Shown here piece after piece: positions 1 through 11,170 of a stretch of DNA of 64,000 nt. The stretch's first letter is position 1; every line of letters begins with the position of its first letter. The DNA comes from Guadua angustifolia (lineage: Eukaryota; Streptophyta; Magnoliopsida; Poales; Poaceae): positions 41,524,466 to 41,588,465 of the forward strand of contig CM070512.1 in NCBI GenBank assembly GCA_036346375.1, given 5' to 3'. The notes under the pieces are model-generated. The model saw only the letters and a list, made by a program, of their open reading frames with translations. It was not told the origin of the DNA and ran no database searches. The position numbers and the translations under genes are program-made.

Positions 1-1399
1 ATTAATTCATCACATAATCTGTGTTCAAACATTTTTGCTATGATAGCAAGATATATACAAAGGAATCCTCTTAAATCAAAGTCATGACAGATCTTGATCC
101 AAAGAAAATGAGAAGCAAAGCACTAATTTCAATGGAAGCCCTCACATCCTCAATTAGTCATGCTGCTGGTCCCAAACTGAAAACAAAATGGAAAGAAAAT
201 ATTCAGGGCAAGTCAATCGGAACCAACATTAATTATTTTCGAGGTACTATATTCAAACTGAGAGGAAGTGTAAAAGGAAATTGTCTCATTTGCAAGGTAA
301 AGATAGAGCATTTGGAGCTAGTGTTGCTGGTGGAATAGCTCTAAGTGGTCGGAATGACTGATGCCTACTGAATCTTCTAGTTGAGCAATGGAACAAGTAA
401 TAAATTGCTTCATGTTAAACGAATTCATAGTATCACCAAGATGCTCGCAGCTCCAAATGGCCAATGTTATCTAGCTATTATAAAAAGAAGCTCTTTATAT
501 GTATTTCAAAGTGTAAACTGAAGTGGATATAATATTACTTGCAGCTGTGGTATAATCTGATAGTAATTAAATTAGATGCTACTTCTGTAACAGCTGTTAG
601 GTCTGTGAAAATGAACCTAAAGCTACTTCCCTAACAGTTGAAAAAGAACCTAACGGTACTGCCCCTACAGCTTACAGGTGATAGGTGTTTTTCTGTACAA
701 GTGTTGTTCTGTACTAATATACATGTACATATACTAAAGGTTGAGGGACGGATGTAAGTTTTTCCATCTTTAAATTTAATTAGACAGCAGATTACACTGT
801 CTATGAACTAGTTAATGAATCTATTGTTGCACCATACAATGTATTTTATAACATTTGGCATATATCACAGAGGGCATGTATGGAGATATCTTTGATAATT
901 AGAAACAAAACTTTAGGAATTAGTACATTAAAAATATATTATGAAACAAGCAAAGTTAGAAACATCACCTTGTGGTCAAATAAAACAAAATCCCCGCGTT
1001 GTTATTCATCTGATGGGATCAAATAGTTGTCTTTTCAATCTGCAAATGGAATTGGAATACTTTAATTCAATGCAATAGTTAGGAAAACAATGCCCTGTTA
1101 AGTATCATGATAGAACATACACAACTTGAAGGCCATGCAACGTGAAGATTGCAGCAAGAACAGAGTTAAGCAGAGATACGTGTATCGCAATATTCAAGCA
1201 AAATAGCATGCTAGCATACTTCAATGGATGTGATTTTAGAGTGGAGGAAAAAAAATTATTGAACCAACAAGCTTCTTCCTTGAGAAAACTTTATGTTTTG
1301 CTTTTGCCAGACCAAAAACATTTATGTTTTCCTCTATAAAAAACAGAAGAAAGGGGGCTATTAATAATGATAGGCATGCTAGCAATGATCAGTCAGTGT
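1..1399. other. No gene recognised; AT-rich flank
   Basis: AT-rich sequence with only short open frames and no protein family I recognise on either strand. It lies downstream of the minus-strand mitochondrial-carrier fragment, where the missing C-terminal exons would be expected. I searched here for the motif that normally follows the last preserved exon (ARDVPFAG-type) and did not find it. Confidence 0.5.
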
Positions 1400-2593
1400 C
1401 AATACCCTGCATAAAGCCCCTTCAAATCATGATCTCTCCGGATAGAACAATCAGCATGGAACATTCCATCATAGTACCCATACATCTAAGTAACAGGAGT
1501 TTGAGAAACATTTCCTTTTGTAGCAATTGATGCCCAAGATTTTCTGGTGCCTTGGACTTGCATTCGTTGTTTCATGACTTCACAAGGCACATAGATAAAA
1601 GATCCAAGTGTATCTCCTGGAATGAGCAATAAAAAATACATGTGTTATCAAGGAAGCAGCATAATAATTTTCTTGAGATGCCATGTATTCCAATGGAAAG
1701 GCAATCTGCATCAGTAAAGTATTAGATGAGTGGCAAAAGAGAAGGCCAGAAAAGTTTGCATGTGCAGATATAAAGACCCCATGCATTGCCTGTGCATGGC
1801 ACACAAAATACCAAAGAATCTCTCATCATCCCATGGCAAACTCCATGTAGTCAGCATGTAAAAAATAACCACTTCTGATTCTAAATCCTAATCACATGCT
1901 GACAAAACCTAGTATAAATTTTAGGTAGCATCATAAAGATTTTCACAAAGTGAAACACAACAGACATAAGAAAACAACTGCTCACCAATTCCTCCAGCAA
2001 TAAAGTGAGAACAATGACCACTTAGATTGGGATTAGCATTCTCCAGCCATGTCTTAGTTGATTCAATAACACCGAAATATGTTGCACCTGTAGCAAGTGA
2101 TCCGGTAACACCCGGACTAATTCCTCTATAGAAACCTGAAAATGGGTGCTGATGCTGCGGACAGGTTCATTTATTTGGTGCCACTCAACCTCAGGGCTCA
2201 GGCACTACGGAATTTTAATTGGTTTTGACTAAGCTAATACTACTGCTCCAGGTTCTTTCTCTTTTTGTTCAATAAAAAAACAGAGAGGAGCTAACCTCTT
2301 AGACCATCAGAAGTCCAAACTGTCCTGACCATCTGAAATATATTCTTCTGAGTCTGCTCAGAACAAATGAAGAAAGATGTAGCACCCATGTAACGAAATC
2401 ATGCATTACAACAAGAAATGTTACTGTTCACGCCAGTGTAATAAAGTGAATAAAAAATTTAGTAAATGATGTCGCACCTTAGTCCCTGTGATTATAGCCT
2501 GACTCTGAAGCCTTGTTTTCAGAGTGTCAACTGGATGCATCATGCCTTCTCCAAAAGCACCAGCAATTGCTCCCCACACAAATTCCCTCCATA
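1400..2593 (-). pseudogene. Mitochondrial substrate carrier fragment (4 exons, broken)
   Basis: Four exons of a plant mitochondrial carrier-family protein (inner-membrane solute transporter) can be read on the minus strand with proper splice sites: 2478-2593 (WREFVWGAIAGAFGEG, then the carrier signature HPVDTLKTRLQ), 2296-2353 (KNIFQMVRTVWTSDG), 1986-2135 (FYRGISPGVTGSLATGATYF, and later SHFIAGGIG) and about 1400-1616 (DTLGSFIYVPCEVMKQRMQ). The signature P-x-[DE]-x-[KR] is present as PVDTLK and PCEVMK, so repeats 1 and 2 are represented. An in-frame TAG at 1486-1488 interrupts exon 4 just before MYGYYDGMF, and more stops (TGA) follow GLYAGY, where the third carrier repeat should continue. No later exons were found. 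I infer a truncated, dead copy. It may be cargo of the CACTA element ending at 3741. The first exon is not identified. Confidence 0.85.
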
Positions 2594-3589
2594 CTGCAGC
2601 ACAAGTTTTGTCTCATGGATAACCCAGTGCACATTTTGGGAAGCACATGACCACATGTTGCTCAGTTGCTGTCAAACCCTAATACAAATAATCACAAACC
2701 TGCTGCTAAATTTTTGGTCAAAATTTACCGCAGGTTAAATACCTATCTTATGATAGTGAAATAGATAGTCCATTCTCAAAATGTCAAACTATTCATTGGC
2801 TTCATTGAGTGGGTTAATACAAGATGCATGGATTTCCATGTCAAAATTTCAAAAAAGGTTTGCTCCTAAAAGCATTTTATTGCATAAACATCCAATGCAA
2901 AGCAAACAAATAAAAGATGCACAAATAACCTCCTTTTGCATAAACAAAACCTCTACTGCCGAAAACAAACCAGAGACGGCCATATCACCAATCAAGTTGG
3001 AATCTTAAGCACAATAAACGTCAACCTCACACTGTTGGGAACCCTCCATTTCATACTGTACCTCGTAGTTTCCCAAATCGCACCATTGGATTTTAGCCGA
3101 AGCTAATACTCGAGACAAAAGCGTAGTGAAGTGAGCGAGCGCACTTACCAAAGAAGTTGGTGAGGTTCGGAGAAGGCGATAGAGGGATCGAGCTCCGGCC
3201 TCCAACTCCGGCCTGTGCGGGGATGGCTCGGCGGCACGGAGACGGTGTGGCGACGTGGGGATGGCACGGTGGCGCGGCGCGGGGACGGCTCAGGGAAGGC
3301 GAGGCGCAGGGACGACCGGCGGAGGCGTGGCACAGGGACGACCGGCGGGGCTGCGTGGAGGCGTGGACGACCGATCAATCTTGTTTTGGCGTTTTGGCGG
3401 AGCGGAGAGGCGTTTTGGCGTGCTGCTTTATTTCCGTCCGCAGCCGCTTCTCCCGCTTCGATCGCAGTGACTTCGCCATCCCCCCTCTCTCTCTCTCTCG
3501 CTCGCCGCCGCAACGCAGGAGAAGTACTCGCTAGCACTATCTAGGGTTTTGGAGTCGGCGAAGCAAGAGGAGGCCTTCTTTTGGGTTCA
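2594..3589. other. Carrier upstream region and GC-rich island
   Basis: Positions 2594-3140 are AT-rich with no recognisable gene. Positions 3160-3540 are strongly GC-rich, with short overlapping open frames in several frames and low-complexity Arg/Ala/Gly translations, typical of a grass 5' UTR or first exon. On the minus strand a good splice donor (TTTG|gtaagt, near 3150) lies at its lower end, so it could be the first exon or leader of the carrier fragment. No conserved protein motif supports a coding call. Confidence 0.35.
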
Positions 3590-3741
3590 GTTAACAAATA
3601 TTAACAAATGTTGCCACCGATTGTTTAACCACATGGATGATGCTTGCAACGCTTTGCAAGCGTTGCCACCCTGTTGCTTGCAACGCATAACATCATGTGT
3701 TTCTATGTATCCGTTGTTAAAAGGGTGTTCCTATTGTAGTG
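3590..3741. mobile_element. Right terminus of a CACTA-like element
   Basis: The sequence ends in CCTATTGTAGTG at 3741. Its reverse complement, CACTACAATAGGAACACC, has the form of an En/Spm (CACTA) terminal inverted repeat. Inside it are short repeated motifs in both orientations (gcaacgct, aagcgttgcc, gttgccacc), as expected of CACTA subterminal repeats. Immediately to the right, gypsy-1 LTR sequence starts in mid-LTR, so the element appears to have jumped into that LTR. The matching left terminus is not in this window. The element could therefore extend left past position 1 and include the carrier fragment. Confidence 0.6.
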
Positions 3742-4352
3742 ATTTTATCCTGGTTCGGGTCTCTCGCTGGGGAGATAACAGCCCTACGTCCAGCAGCTTC
3801 ACTAATTCCCAAAGGCGAGTTACAAGTACTTGCTCGGGGGCACTGGGCCTCCCTTCTCTCTTCACTTCTTACAGGTGTGTTCTTCCTCTTGATTTTCCAA
3901 AGAAAAAGTCCCAACCCCAACATTACACGCGATGGGGTATTTATAGACGATTATAGCTTTACATCATTTATTACGGAGTGACGTGCCACTACTGCTCCTA
4001 GATGTGGGTGAAACTGTTCCCCTTGCTTTTCGCCATACCGCAACGTGGGCGTAGTGGGCTTAGATCGTGGCCATACAGTCCTTCAAGCTGCCGAGTGATT
4101 AATGCCACGTCGCCTTCGTAGACCGTGCCTGGCTTTTCGGTTATGCCCGAGGCCCCTTCCTCGAGCCTGGTCGTTGGTCGCATTCCCCCGAGCAAGCATG
4201 CTCGGGGGCGAGCTTAGCTGAAGACGGGATAGGCCTGCAGGTCGATCTATCCGAGGATCTTCCTTGGGGACATCGTCCAAGGGTAAGCATGGTCGGCAGC
4301 TGACCAGCCGTCGGGGTACGATGGTCGCTATAGGGATACCCAATCCCCAACA
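3742..4352 (-). repeat. Gypsy-1 3' LTR, truncated
   Basis: Near-identical direct copy of 19143-19752, ending in AATCCCCAACA on the plus strand, i.e. LTR start TGTTGGGG on the element strand. The about 146 bp corresponding to 18997-19142 are missing at its left side, where a CACTA-like terminus abuts instead. Confidence 0.92.
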
Positions 4353-4436
4353 GCTAGCCCCCGAGGCTTAAGGGGGAAGTTGCTCGACGGGGTCTTCGCC
4401 TTAAGCCCCAAGACTTACAGAAGGGATTGGGACTTT

Positions 4437-4590
4437 GCAGCGAAGAACTACTGCAGCATCTAAGCGATCCTGCTCGGGAATAGGAATCTTGCAGCGAAGA
4501 ACTACTGCAGCATCTGAGCGATCCTGCTCGGGAATGAGAATCTTGCAGCGAAGAACTACCGCAGCATCCGAACAATCCTGCTCGGGAACA
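4437..4590. repeat. 54-bp tandem repeat, three copies
   Basis: Units start at 4437, 4491 and 4545, each with GCAGCGAAGAACTACYGCAG followed by a GATCCTGCTCGGGAA-type segment. Copies differ by a few bases; the third is truncated. It sits in the gypsy-1 3' non-coding region close to the polypurine tract. Confidence 0.9.
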
Positions 4591-4916
4591 GACAAGCCCT
4601 GGCGGGTCCGAGCGTGTCGCTCAAGGCCCGACCAAAATGGCACTTGGGAACGGAGGCGAAAGGTCGCGACGGTTCCTTCTTCGCGAAGCCTCGCGGGTAC
4701 GGTCCTGACAATTTTTGAAAACCGCGCCTTTTCTGGACAGTTTTGAAAACCGTTCTGCCGCGCGTCAGTTCACGAACAGGCGGGGGTAGTTTTCAGTCCG
4801 TTCAGCTTCTCCGCCCATAAATACCAAGCGGGAACAATTTTGGAGGCTTTCTTCCTCCGCGACTCGCAATCAAACTGCAAAGCCTTCCAACCTTCAAACT
4901 CTATCTTCCTCCTCGC

Positions 4917-5494
4917 TAGGGCTGGGCAAATAAACTGGAAACCGAAAACCAAAACCGTTAAAACCGGAACCGAAGCCAAAAAAACCGAAACCGAATTATT
5001 CGGTTGTTGATTCGGTTAGTTGTATGGAATAACCGAACTTTTTTCGGTTAATTCGGTTTTAACCCTCGGTTAACTGAACTAACCGAACTTTGATAAAGAG
5101 ACCCACCAAATCGGAGACATATTGAAAGCTCCTCGTCTGTTTGCCATCGCCATAGACAGTCAGAGGCTCCTTCCTCAACGTCTGAAACCATAATTGCACA
5201 AGGAGCATTTTAGTATGAAACAAACAACTGGACTGTCCTTAAATTCAGGTGTTAAAAGAGGAGGCTACAAATGGTAGCTACCTGAGCAACAAAGTTGCTA
5301 ACGACACAGACATCATCATTTCCAAGTTTGGTTAATTCGGTTAAATTCGAAATCGAAACCGAACTATAGGTTAACCGAATTGTCGGTTACCGAAATTTTC
5401 AAACATAGTTCGGTTTCAATTTTGAAATAACCGAATTTCCAAATAAACCAAAACCGAAACTGAATTTTTCGGTTAAACCAAACGCCCAGGCCTA
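4917..5494. mobile_element. Non-autonomous hAT element (578 bp) with 8-bp TSD
   Basis: The ends are TAGGGCTGGGCAAATAA and, on the other strand, TAGGCCTGGGCGTTTGG, an imperfect hAT-type terminal inverted repeat. It is flanked by a perfect 8-bp target duplication CTCCTCGC (4909-4916 and 5495-5502), the hallmark of hAT transposition. Subterminal regions are rich in AACCGAA / TTCGGTT motifs in both orientations. It has no transposase. Its core carries a UDP-xylose-synthase gene fragment with an intron. Confidence 0.93.
5092..5323 (-). pseudogene. Captured UDP-glucuronate decarboxylase (UXS) fragment
   Basis: On the minus strand two exon pieces of UDP-glucuronic acid decarboxylase (UDP-xylose synthase, an SDR-family enzyme of cell-wall precursor synthesis) can be read. 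The upstream piece, about 5282-5323, ends VVSNFVAQ followed by a GT donor (CAG|gtagct). The downstream piece, about 5092-5181, starts after a TTTCAG acceptor and reads LRKEPLTVYGDGKQTRSFQY then VSDLV. The intron of about 100 bp is intact, so the fragment was copied from genomic DNA and not from mRNA. The catalytic YxxxK and NAD-binding parts are absent, so no enzyme can be made. It lies wholly inside the hAT element. Confidence 0.85.
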
Positions 5495-5524
5495 CTCCTC
5501 GCGCCCTTTCTTCAAAGCTTCTCC

Positions 5525-8442
5525 ATGGCGAAGTTCGGCCCGACCAAGATTACTGAGGAGAGGTTTCGGGTGCTCGAGGACTTCGGGTATCTCGACGCGG
5601 GCACCTGGCGGATCCCCAGCGGCGAAGGAGCTCTGGTGCCGCATGATGATGAGATCGTCACGTGCGAGCTCTACACTGTCAACGGACTTCGAATGCCTGA
5701 GAGTGAGTTTATTCAATCCGTGCTTGCACAATGAGAGTGCGAGATCACCAACTTGAATCCCAACTCTATTCTCGTCTTGACCATCTTCTCACACCTCTGT
5801 GAGGGATTCGTGGGCATCCTGCCCATGGCGAGCCTCTTTTTTATTTCTATTCCTTGTTTCGCACCGGTGCGGCTTCTCCCACCGGTTCTCTGTACTTCCG
5901 TTTGCGGGCCAATCGGCCGTACGAGTACCCATCTTCACTCTCAAGGACTCGGTGTCGGGTTGGGCCGACTTCTGGTTCTACTTGAGGAAGGCGGAGGAAA
6001 GCACGCTCTGCTACTCCGGGAAGGCGGCGTCCAGCGTAGAGACCTCGCGCCCGCCCATTCAAGCTGAGGAGGAGCGGTCCTTGATGACGATCAGCGAGCT
6101 CACAAACATGGGGCTCACTGGTCTGGACATCGTCCGGGACTTCCTCAGGAACAGGGTGTCCCCTCTGAGGAGGAGGGAGCACCGTTTCTTCAAGGTCTCT
6201 GGGTGGGAAGATCTTACCCGAGAGGCTGACTTCGGTAAGTCTTGTGGTCCTGAGTAATTCTTGCTTCATATATACCATTTATGCCCGTGTTGACATCTTC
6301 TACTAATCGGCGACAGCCCCGGGCTTCGACTGGGTGGAAAAGCGAGTCGACGAAATGTTCGGCACCCCAAAGGGCAAGGAGCTCGAGCGCGGGCGGCAAG
6401 TCCCGAAGAATGTGCTCGAGCGGAGTGAAGTGGTAGGCTGTTTTACAATTCATGCTCGTGGGAAAGCGTCCCGAGCATCTTTTGATGTCTTTTTGTTTTT
6501 GGCAGGAGACGATCGCCCTGGAGGCAGCGATGGCCGACCTTAGGCCCTTGGCGGGCGGCCAGGGAGTGCTTGTCCTGGCTGCCAAGGCCAAGAGGACGAG
6601 GTCAAGACAAGCTCGCCACCGCCTCTACCCTTTGATTGGAGGCGGCGAAGCTCGACCAAAGTCCTCATGGCGGCACTTGGTTTGCCGACCGAAGGAGGTA
6701 AGCCACTGAACGCGCTGGATGGGCGATTCGGCCGGAGAGCTTGGGGCAGCTATGAGGAGGCGAGGCCGACCGAGAAATGGTGCGGAGCCGAGCAAAAGGC
6801 GCTGAGGGAGGAGCTTACCGAGCTTAGGGCCAAGCTCGAGCAGGTTACAACGGCCCGACAGGCTGCAGAGCCCGAGGAGGCAGAGGACGGGGATGAGGAC
6901 AAGGATGAAGATGGGGTGCCTCTCATAGCGAGGTGCGGGCGCCGGAAGGAGACGCCGGAGGCCCTCGATACGGGGAAGGTCGACCCCCACCTGGTGAGGA
7001 TCAGCCCTACCACGAAGAAGGATGCTGAACTTGAAGCTGCGTCAGTGGCAAAACCCGGCGGGAATGACAACGAGGAGCTTGCTGAAGGTAGTTCCCGAAC
7101 TCTATCTTTTCTCTTTTTCTTGCTCTTTGTTTCGCTTGCCCTTTATCCGAGCTAACCCCACTCCGTAGACGTGGGCGTGATAGCTCCTAGGGCCTTTCCA
7201 GATTGTGGCAACATAGCTGACGAGATCCTTGGTCGTGTCTTAGAGAGGGAGCTCGCCCTCCTTGCTGACTGCTTGATGAGCGAGGCCGTCGAACTGGCGA
7301 TTGTAGACGAGCTCACCGACGATGCCGATAAGGGCGCCAAGGCACTTCTTGCTCTGGAGGGACCATTCCCCCAGCTCCTGGCCCTCTCGAGCATGGAGGG
7401 CACTCAGGCAGGGGAGGGGGATGATCTCATGATCTTGGGCGAGAAGACTGCCCAAGAAAGCACGAGATCCCCAGGCGAATCATCTGCCTGGGACAACGGC
7501 GAGAAGCACCCGGGCGAACAACATGCTCGGGAAGAAACTGCGCACGCCCAAGGCGAACAACGTGCTCGGGCGGACGCCGTGCCGTCCCCGAGCGAACAGC
7601 ATGCTCGGGCGGACAGCGATAAGACCTTGAGCGAACTAGCCGATCAGGAGGGAGGCACGACTTCTCGGGTGGACACATGCCCGGGGAAATGACGCATCGT
7701 TCTCGAGCGATCTACCCTCTTGGAAGGATCCTGGGGACATCCCGGCCGAGATCCTTGCTTGGGCGAAAGGCCGGAGCCCCGCACCGACGTTGCCCGATAG
7801 GGAACTTGCGGCTCTTTAGAGGGCAGATGTCGCCAAGAGCTTTTGGGACAACCTCTACATGCGCCTTGGTCAGGTGAGCATACTTTCTTTTCTTGTCGGT
7901 AGTTTCTTCCTTTCATGCCCTGGGGGGAAGGTGCCTGAGATCTTTTTTCTTCTTGCCTTGCTTGCCTACAGGTTATTCAAAAGACCATGATGGACTTTGA
8001 CTCGGCGACAGTTCCTCGTGAGGTCGTGGCCAAACAGAACGCCGATTACGACGTCCAGATAACCGAGCTCAAGCGACGAATAGACGAGCTTAAGGCCCAG
8101 GATGTGCTGATCTTGGAGAGATGCCGCCAGGCTGAGCAGAGTGTCCGCTAGGCCGAGGAACACGCCACCGAGTATAAGGGGAAAATTCGCGAGCTCGAGC
8201 TATAGCTCGAGCAAGAAAAACAACACTCCCAAGTCCTCGGGGCGAAGGTGGCGGAGCTAGGCCGGGCTGTGCGGGAGGCTACCGAGCTTGCTGATCAAGG
8301 CAAAGAGGAGATAGAGAAACTCCGCCAAGAAGCCCGCAAAGGACGGGAAGCTCAGAGAAAGGTGATCGACCTCGAGGCCAAGATTGATGAGCTGAGGCAG
8401 AAGCTCTCCGCGGCGCTTAGAGGGACAAAGCCTGGGGTGTAG
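5525..8442 (+). pseudogene. Antisense 'putative gypsy-type transposon' (PF04195-like) gene in gypsy-1
   Basis: Plus-strand, multi-exon gene remnant running opposite to gypsy-1 pol. It starts MAKFGPTKITEERFRVLEDF at 5525, continues through the frame containing LNPNSILVLTIFSHLCEGF then VGILP (5754-5825), then DSVSGWADFWFYL and ELTNMGLTGLDIVRDFLRN (up to 6257). The HLCE-F-GI-P and SGWADFWFY motifs are what I associate with the PF04195 'putative gypsy type transposon' domain of grass elements. Later parts are Glu/Lys-rich (6667-7080), carry imperfect repeats around EQHAR (7500-7640), and end in a coiled-coil-like segment (8248-8442). Stops (e.g. TGA at 5732-5734) and frame changes separate the pieces. 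Some may be introns; others look like damage. Function unknown. Confidence 0.7.
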
Positions 8443-8647
8443 AGGATTTTTTCCTTTCTTTCTTCTCCCTTTTTTTCTTGATGACTTTTGATGACGCAAA
8501 TAAAGCATGTTTTTCCCCCAATGGACCCTGCCTTCTGCATTGTTGCTTTTGGATTCTTCTGGTTATTACCTGCGAATAACGAACACGGGGCAAATAACGA
8601 AAGATAGGCATATAGGAGTACACTCTAGAACAAAGCACGGGCGACAC

Positions 8648-8793
8648 GAGAGATTTTGAAATTTGACACCCTTTAAACACGAATTTTTCAATATTTGACA
8701 CCCTGGCCCACTGTCATTGACTCAGCTGGACCCACATGTCATACACAGAGCCCGAAAGGCATGCGAATTGGGTGTCAAATATCGAAATACCCC
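8648..8793. mobile_element. Mutator-like MITE (146 bp)
   Basis: The inner inverted ends read TTTGACACCC on both sides (GAGAGATTTTGAAATTTGAC at the left; GGGTATTTCGATATTTGACA at the right, reverse strand). It is flanked by the direct repeat CGGGCGACAC at 8638-8647 and 8794-8803, a 9-10-bp target duplication as made by Mutator-like elements. It sits in the gypsy-1 non-coding region between the antisense gene and integrase. Confidence 0.75.
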
Positions 8794-8803
8794 CGGGCGA
8801 CAC

Positions 8804-9617
8804 AAGCCCGAAAGGTAGATAAGTAGAGAGCTTGTCATGGGTGACACATGCCCGAAAAAGAGACAAAGTACAATCATGAGCTAGAATGAGGCACTTAGTG
8901 ACGATTTTTGGAAGAAACGTTAGTGCGGTAGCTCGCTCTTATCGAGCCCCCGCTGCGAATGAAGGTCATGCACCTAAGTTGCGAGCACGAGCTCGTTCGC
9001 AGGAGAGTTAGGAAAATGCGCGTTGCTCCACAGACCAAGTCACCAACTTCTCCATGTTGCGAGCATGGGCCAGGTCGGGAGAGGAGAACATGCGAGGCCT
9101 CGACTTCCTCAGTGCCTTGGACACATACCCCTGATTTTGCGAGCATGATCATTGGCGAGGAAGAACACGTAGTTGGCTGACGTAGTGCGTGACGACCAAA
9201 CGCATGCGAATCGAACTAAAACCCTGGACCGGCCGAAAGGGTGTCTGTATGCGACCGAAATCGTGCAGCGAAAAACTACTACGGATCATAGTCGGCTTAT
9301 AGACACTGGAACCTTTGGCGGCGGGTTTTAGTGACCGGGCACTGGTCGTGGCACCTTGTAGGCGCGCGCGCTAGCCCGACCTTAGAATAAAGACGCTTAG
9401 AGAGAATGTTCCTGCTCGACGTGTTCGTCCCATCACCAAGATCGTGAGGAAAAAGTATGCCCTTGTGCGAAACTGAGTCGGCTTGCCAACGGGCAGTGAC
9501 TTTGAAAACATTCACGAAATCTTGGAGGTAACGGACTTCGCGTGGGCGAGGGAACTGAATTTTTTCTTTCTTGAAAAAACTGCTAATCTAGAGCAAGATG
9601 CAAAAGTGAATACGGGT
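8804..9617. other. Gypsy-1 spacer between integrase and antisense gene
   Basis: No recognisable gene. It contains recurring GGGYGACACATGCCCGAAA-type and GCGAGCAYG-type motifs common to the 3' non-coding part of this element. Confidence 0.5.
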
Positions 9618-10855
9618 TTAGACAATGAATTTGTGCAGTTGGTCTATGTTCCAAGAGCTTGCGAGCACTCGACCATCTTCCATTGCTAGGTGGACAGCCC
9701 TCGGGTGTGCCATCGAAACGACCGTGAACGGACCTTCCCACTTGGGGGAGAGCTTGTTGGCCTTCGACGTGTCCTGAATTCGATGTAGGACGAGGTCGCC
9801 AACTTGCAAGGTCCTGGGCCGAATCGACTTAGCCGCATGCTGACGAAGAGCTTGCAGGTAGACGACTAATCGTAGCAGTGCTCTTTTGCACGCCTCCTCA
9901 GCGAGGTCGAGGTCGAGGAGACACTCGAGCTCTTGGTCAACGCTATCAATCAGGTGCACCATTTGGGATCCCAACACAATTTCGGAGGGCAGGATGGCCT
10001 CGGCACCATAGACGAGTTGGAAAGACGTCTCACCCGTGGCCCGGCTCGCTGTGGTGCAGACAGACCAGAGGATGGAAGGAAGCTCGTCCATCCATGACCC
10101 GCCGTGCCGGGCGAGGTCTTTGAAGACCCTCTTCTTGATCCCCTAAAGGATTTGGCCATTTGCCCGCTCGGCTGCTCCGTTGCTCTGCAGATGAGCTACA
10201 GAGGCGAAGCAGACCTTTGTCCCGATGTCTTCGCAGTAGGCTTGGAACAGCTCACTAGTGAACTGAGTACTGTTATCCGTGATGAGGTGATTGGGGACTC
10301 CAAAACACGTCACCACGTTGCTGCGGAAAAACCTCCTACCTGCTTGAGCTGAAATGGTTGATACAGGCTCGGCCTCAATCCACTTAGAGAAGGTGTCGAT
10401 GGCTACGAGCAAAAATTTACAACACCTTCGACCACGGGGAACGGTCCGAGAATATCGACCCCCCAGGTCGAGAACGGCCATGAGAGCGGGATAGTTTGAA
10501 GCGCGTACGCCGGCTGGTGTGCCTTGCGGGCATGAAACTGGCATGCCCGGCAAGTCGCCACGAGCGCCTGAGCGTCGGCTAAGGCTATTGGCCAATAATA
10601 TCCCAACCGGAAGGCTTTGCTCACGAGCGTCCGGAAGGACGAGTGAGCTCCGCACATCCCCTCATGAATATCTCTGAGAAGAAAATTGCCCTCTTCCTGA
10701 GATATGCACTTGGAGAGAACTCCGAGTGCCCCTTTGCGGTATAAGGCGCCTTCGATTAGCTTGATGGAGAGGACCGCCTTATAAGCCGGAAACGCTCGGC
10801 TTCTTCCTCGGGTAGTGTCCCATGGGTAAGATACTGAATGAATGGCATCATCCAA
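9618..10855 (-). pseudogene. Gypsy-1 integrase (broken)
   Basis: Retroviral-type integrase that would insert the cDNA copy into the genome. The H-H-C-C zinc-binding part is visible at about 10520-10720 (HEGMCGAHSSFR, then CRACQFHARK). The core follows in a shifted frame: LLVAIDTFSKWIEAEP, ITDNSTQFTSELF and NGAAERANGQIL, giving the D,D-35-E residues. The C-terminal part at 9618-10091 has the gypsy-typical LVYGAEAILPSEI and WEGPFTVV motifs. The domain is split over three frames, so no intact protein is made. It follows RNase H, as expected for Ty3/gypsy. Confidence 0.92.
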
Positions 10856-11170
10856 TCTGCACCATGCTCGAGGACGGAGACGTTACCGACGCCCCGGTGC
10901 CTCCTCTATAGAGGAATGGAGGGCTTGTCTGATGCTTTCGACAGCGTCCGGTGAAGCGGGCATCTGAGAGAACCGACCTTAGAGATGGTCGGCCAGAGAA
11001 TTGTCCTTTCGGGGATGTAGAGTACTTGAAATTTCTAAAGTACCGCTCCATCTTCCTCACTTCAACCAAGTAAAGCGCCATTGAGCGATCGAACACCGAT
11101 ACTCCTTGTTGACTTGGTTGGCGACCAAGCGTGAATCGCCTCTCACGATCGATCCTTTGGACCCGGCGCC

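Noticed and set aside
84..338. An 84-codon plus-strand ORF at the left edge
   Set aside because: No recognisable motif, AT-rich, and no supporting splice or promoter context; probably chance.
3145..3544. Overlapping open frames of 109-130 codons on both strands
   Set aside because: They arise from a GC-rich segment without stops. The translations are Arg/Ala/Gly-rich with no conserved motif, and all frames are open at once.
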